This document shows positions 6,017-6,431 of a DNA stretch of 6,431 nucleotides, one piece after another. The position numbers and the translations under genes were made by a program. Origin of the DNA: Burkholderiales bacterium. Its GTDB lineage: Bacteria > Pseudomonadota > Gammaproteobacteria > Burkholderiales > Burkholderiaceae_C. The notes under the pieces are model-generated. The model had not been told where the DNA came from and did not search any database. It saw nothing but the letters and a program-made list of their open reading frames with translations. Position 1 is the first letter of the stretch; the number at the start of each line of letters is the position of its first letter. Location of the stretch: assembly GCA_005786815.1 (NCBI GenBank), contig SYDB01000180.1, forward strand, positions 1 through 6,431, written 5' to 3'.

Positions 6017-6319
6017 ATGAACAAAGTTATCAATGTGAACGACCTTCCCGAGTTTGATATTGCGCAACATTTAAAGACAGACGCAGATGTCGCGGAGTAT
6101 CTTCGCCAGGTCCTTGAAGAAGGCGATTCAAGTGAACTAGCGGCTGCACTGGGCCACATCGCTAGAGCGAGAGGCATGACTGAAATCGCTAAGGCTACTG
6201 GCATCAAACGAGAAGCCTTGTACAAAGCATTACGCCCCAATTCACATCCACGTCTTGACACCGTTCAGCGGGTTTGTAAGGCCCTAGGGGTTAAGTTGAC
6301 TGCTATTACGGTGAACTAA
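6017..6319 (+). CDS. HigA-like HTH antitoxin (addiction-module antidote protein)
   Basis: A 100-residue antitoxin of the class that pairs with Gp49/HigB-like toxins. Residues 1-50 form the antidote-family N-terminal helical part, with FDIAQHLKTDADVAEYL at 13-29 and EEGDSSELAAALGHIARARG at 34-53. Residues 54-95 are an XRE-like helix-turn-helix: MTEIAKATGIKREALYKAL is followed by RLDTVQRVCKALGVKL. It should bind the toxin in the cytoplasm and repress the operon by binding DNA upstream. It follows the toxin stop after 3 nt and has a strong AAGGAG site. A perfect 10-bp palindrome, ACTAATTAGT (6315-6324), covers its stop codon; no terminator is visible after it. Confidence 0.92.
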   Translation: MNKVINVNDLPEFDIAQHLKTDADVAEYLRQVLEEGDSSELAAALGHIARARGMTEIAKATGIKREALYKALRPNSHPRLDTVQRVCKALGVKLTAITVN

Positions 6320-6355
6320 TTAGTAGTTAAAGCGGCCTTATAACAACTCGAAGCG

Positions 6356-6431
6356 CTACGATCGTGCACGTACCAGTGCAGTCAGAAGACGTTCCGCGTT
6401 TTTTCTTGAACGCAACAGGTGGACTGTCTCA
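6356..6431 (-). CDS. Partial Phd/YefM-type antitoxin (C-terminal 24 residues, runs off the right edge)
   Basis: Read on the minus strand from the edge, this frame is open for 24 codons and then meets TAG at 6356-6358. The peptide shows E-T-x-x-L-L-R-S-x-x-N-A-x-R-L-L, which matches the C-terminal toxin-binding tail of YefM-like antitoxins (E. coli YefM has ETAYLLRSPANARRL). The N-terminal DNA-binding part and start codon lie outside the window. In yefM-yoeB loci the toxin follows the antitoxin, but here the DNA downstream of the stop is a 36-nt spacer and then the convergent HigA-like gene. The cognate toxin is therefore absent on that side: either lost, encoded upstream outside the window, or supplied elsewhere. 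The call rests on a short motif. Confidence 0.7.
   Translation of the reverse strand, partial: ETVHLLRSRKNAERLLTALVRARS

Noticed and set aside
6391..6413. Intrinsic terminator suggested by GCG followed by a T run and an AACGC pairing
   Set aside because: The stem is only 5 bp with the T run in its loop, and the bases encode the conserved YefM-like tail on the other strand.
6338..6431. Possible integron attC site beginning TTATAACAAC after the toxin-antitoxin pair
   Set aside because: The start vaguely resembles attC/VCR sequences, but no matching GTTRRRY end or complementary arm is present. Most of the stretch is explained by the minus-strand YefM-like coding tail, and no attC lies on the other side of the pair.

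Overview
The window looks like chromosomal DNA from a Gram-negative proteobacterium. A Burkholderiales-like betaproteobacterium is my best guess, from the protein flavour and moderate GC, but nothing here fixes the taxon. It holds seven complete protein genes plus an eighth that is cut off by the right edge. No rRNA, tRNA, CRISPR array or insertion sequence was seen.

Left block (about 1-2600, + strand): a tight, operon-like group. First comes an iron-sulfur (6-4) photolyase of the PhrB/FeS-BCP type, with all four cluster cysteines at the same spacing as Agrobacterium PhrB. It overlaps by 14 nt an exported SOUL-type haem/tetrapyrrole-binding protein. A pterin-4a-carbinolamine dehydratase follows 21 nt later. 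An exact 11-bp tandem direct repeat lies just in front of the photolyase; that period resembles operators of B12-dependent light sensors of the CarH/LitR type. I infer a light or photo-oxidative stress operon joining DNA photorepair, tetrapyrrole binding and pterin chemistry.

Middle block (about 2667-5538, - strand, convergent to the first): from upstream to downstream, a gamma-glutamylcyclotransferase-like protein, a long cytoplasmic Sel1-repeat protein, and a free-standing BPL_N-type class I glutamine-amidotransferase-like protein. Spacers of 58 and 81 nt contain small hairpins. The two blocks meet at a degenerate array of four 15-bp tandem repeats that repeats the stop codon of the amidotransferase-like gene in frame.

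Right block (about 5540-6431): an AT-rich divergent intergenic region, then a toxin-first type II toxin-antitoxin pair (HigB/RelE-like toxin, HigA-like HTH antitoxin). A near-consensus sigma70 promoter covers the toxin start codon and would give a transcript that encodes only the antitoxin. Just beyond, on the opposite strand, a 24-residue open tail with the pattern ETxxLLRSxxNAxRLL is the C-terminus of a Phd/YefM-type antitoxin, so two toxin-antitoxin loci appear to meet tail to tail at the right edge.
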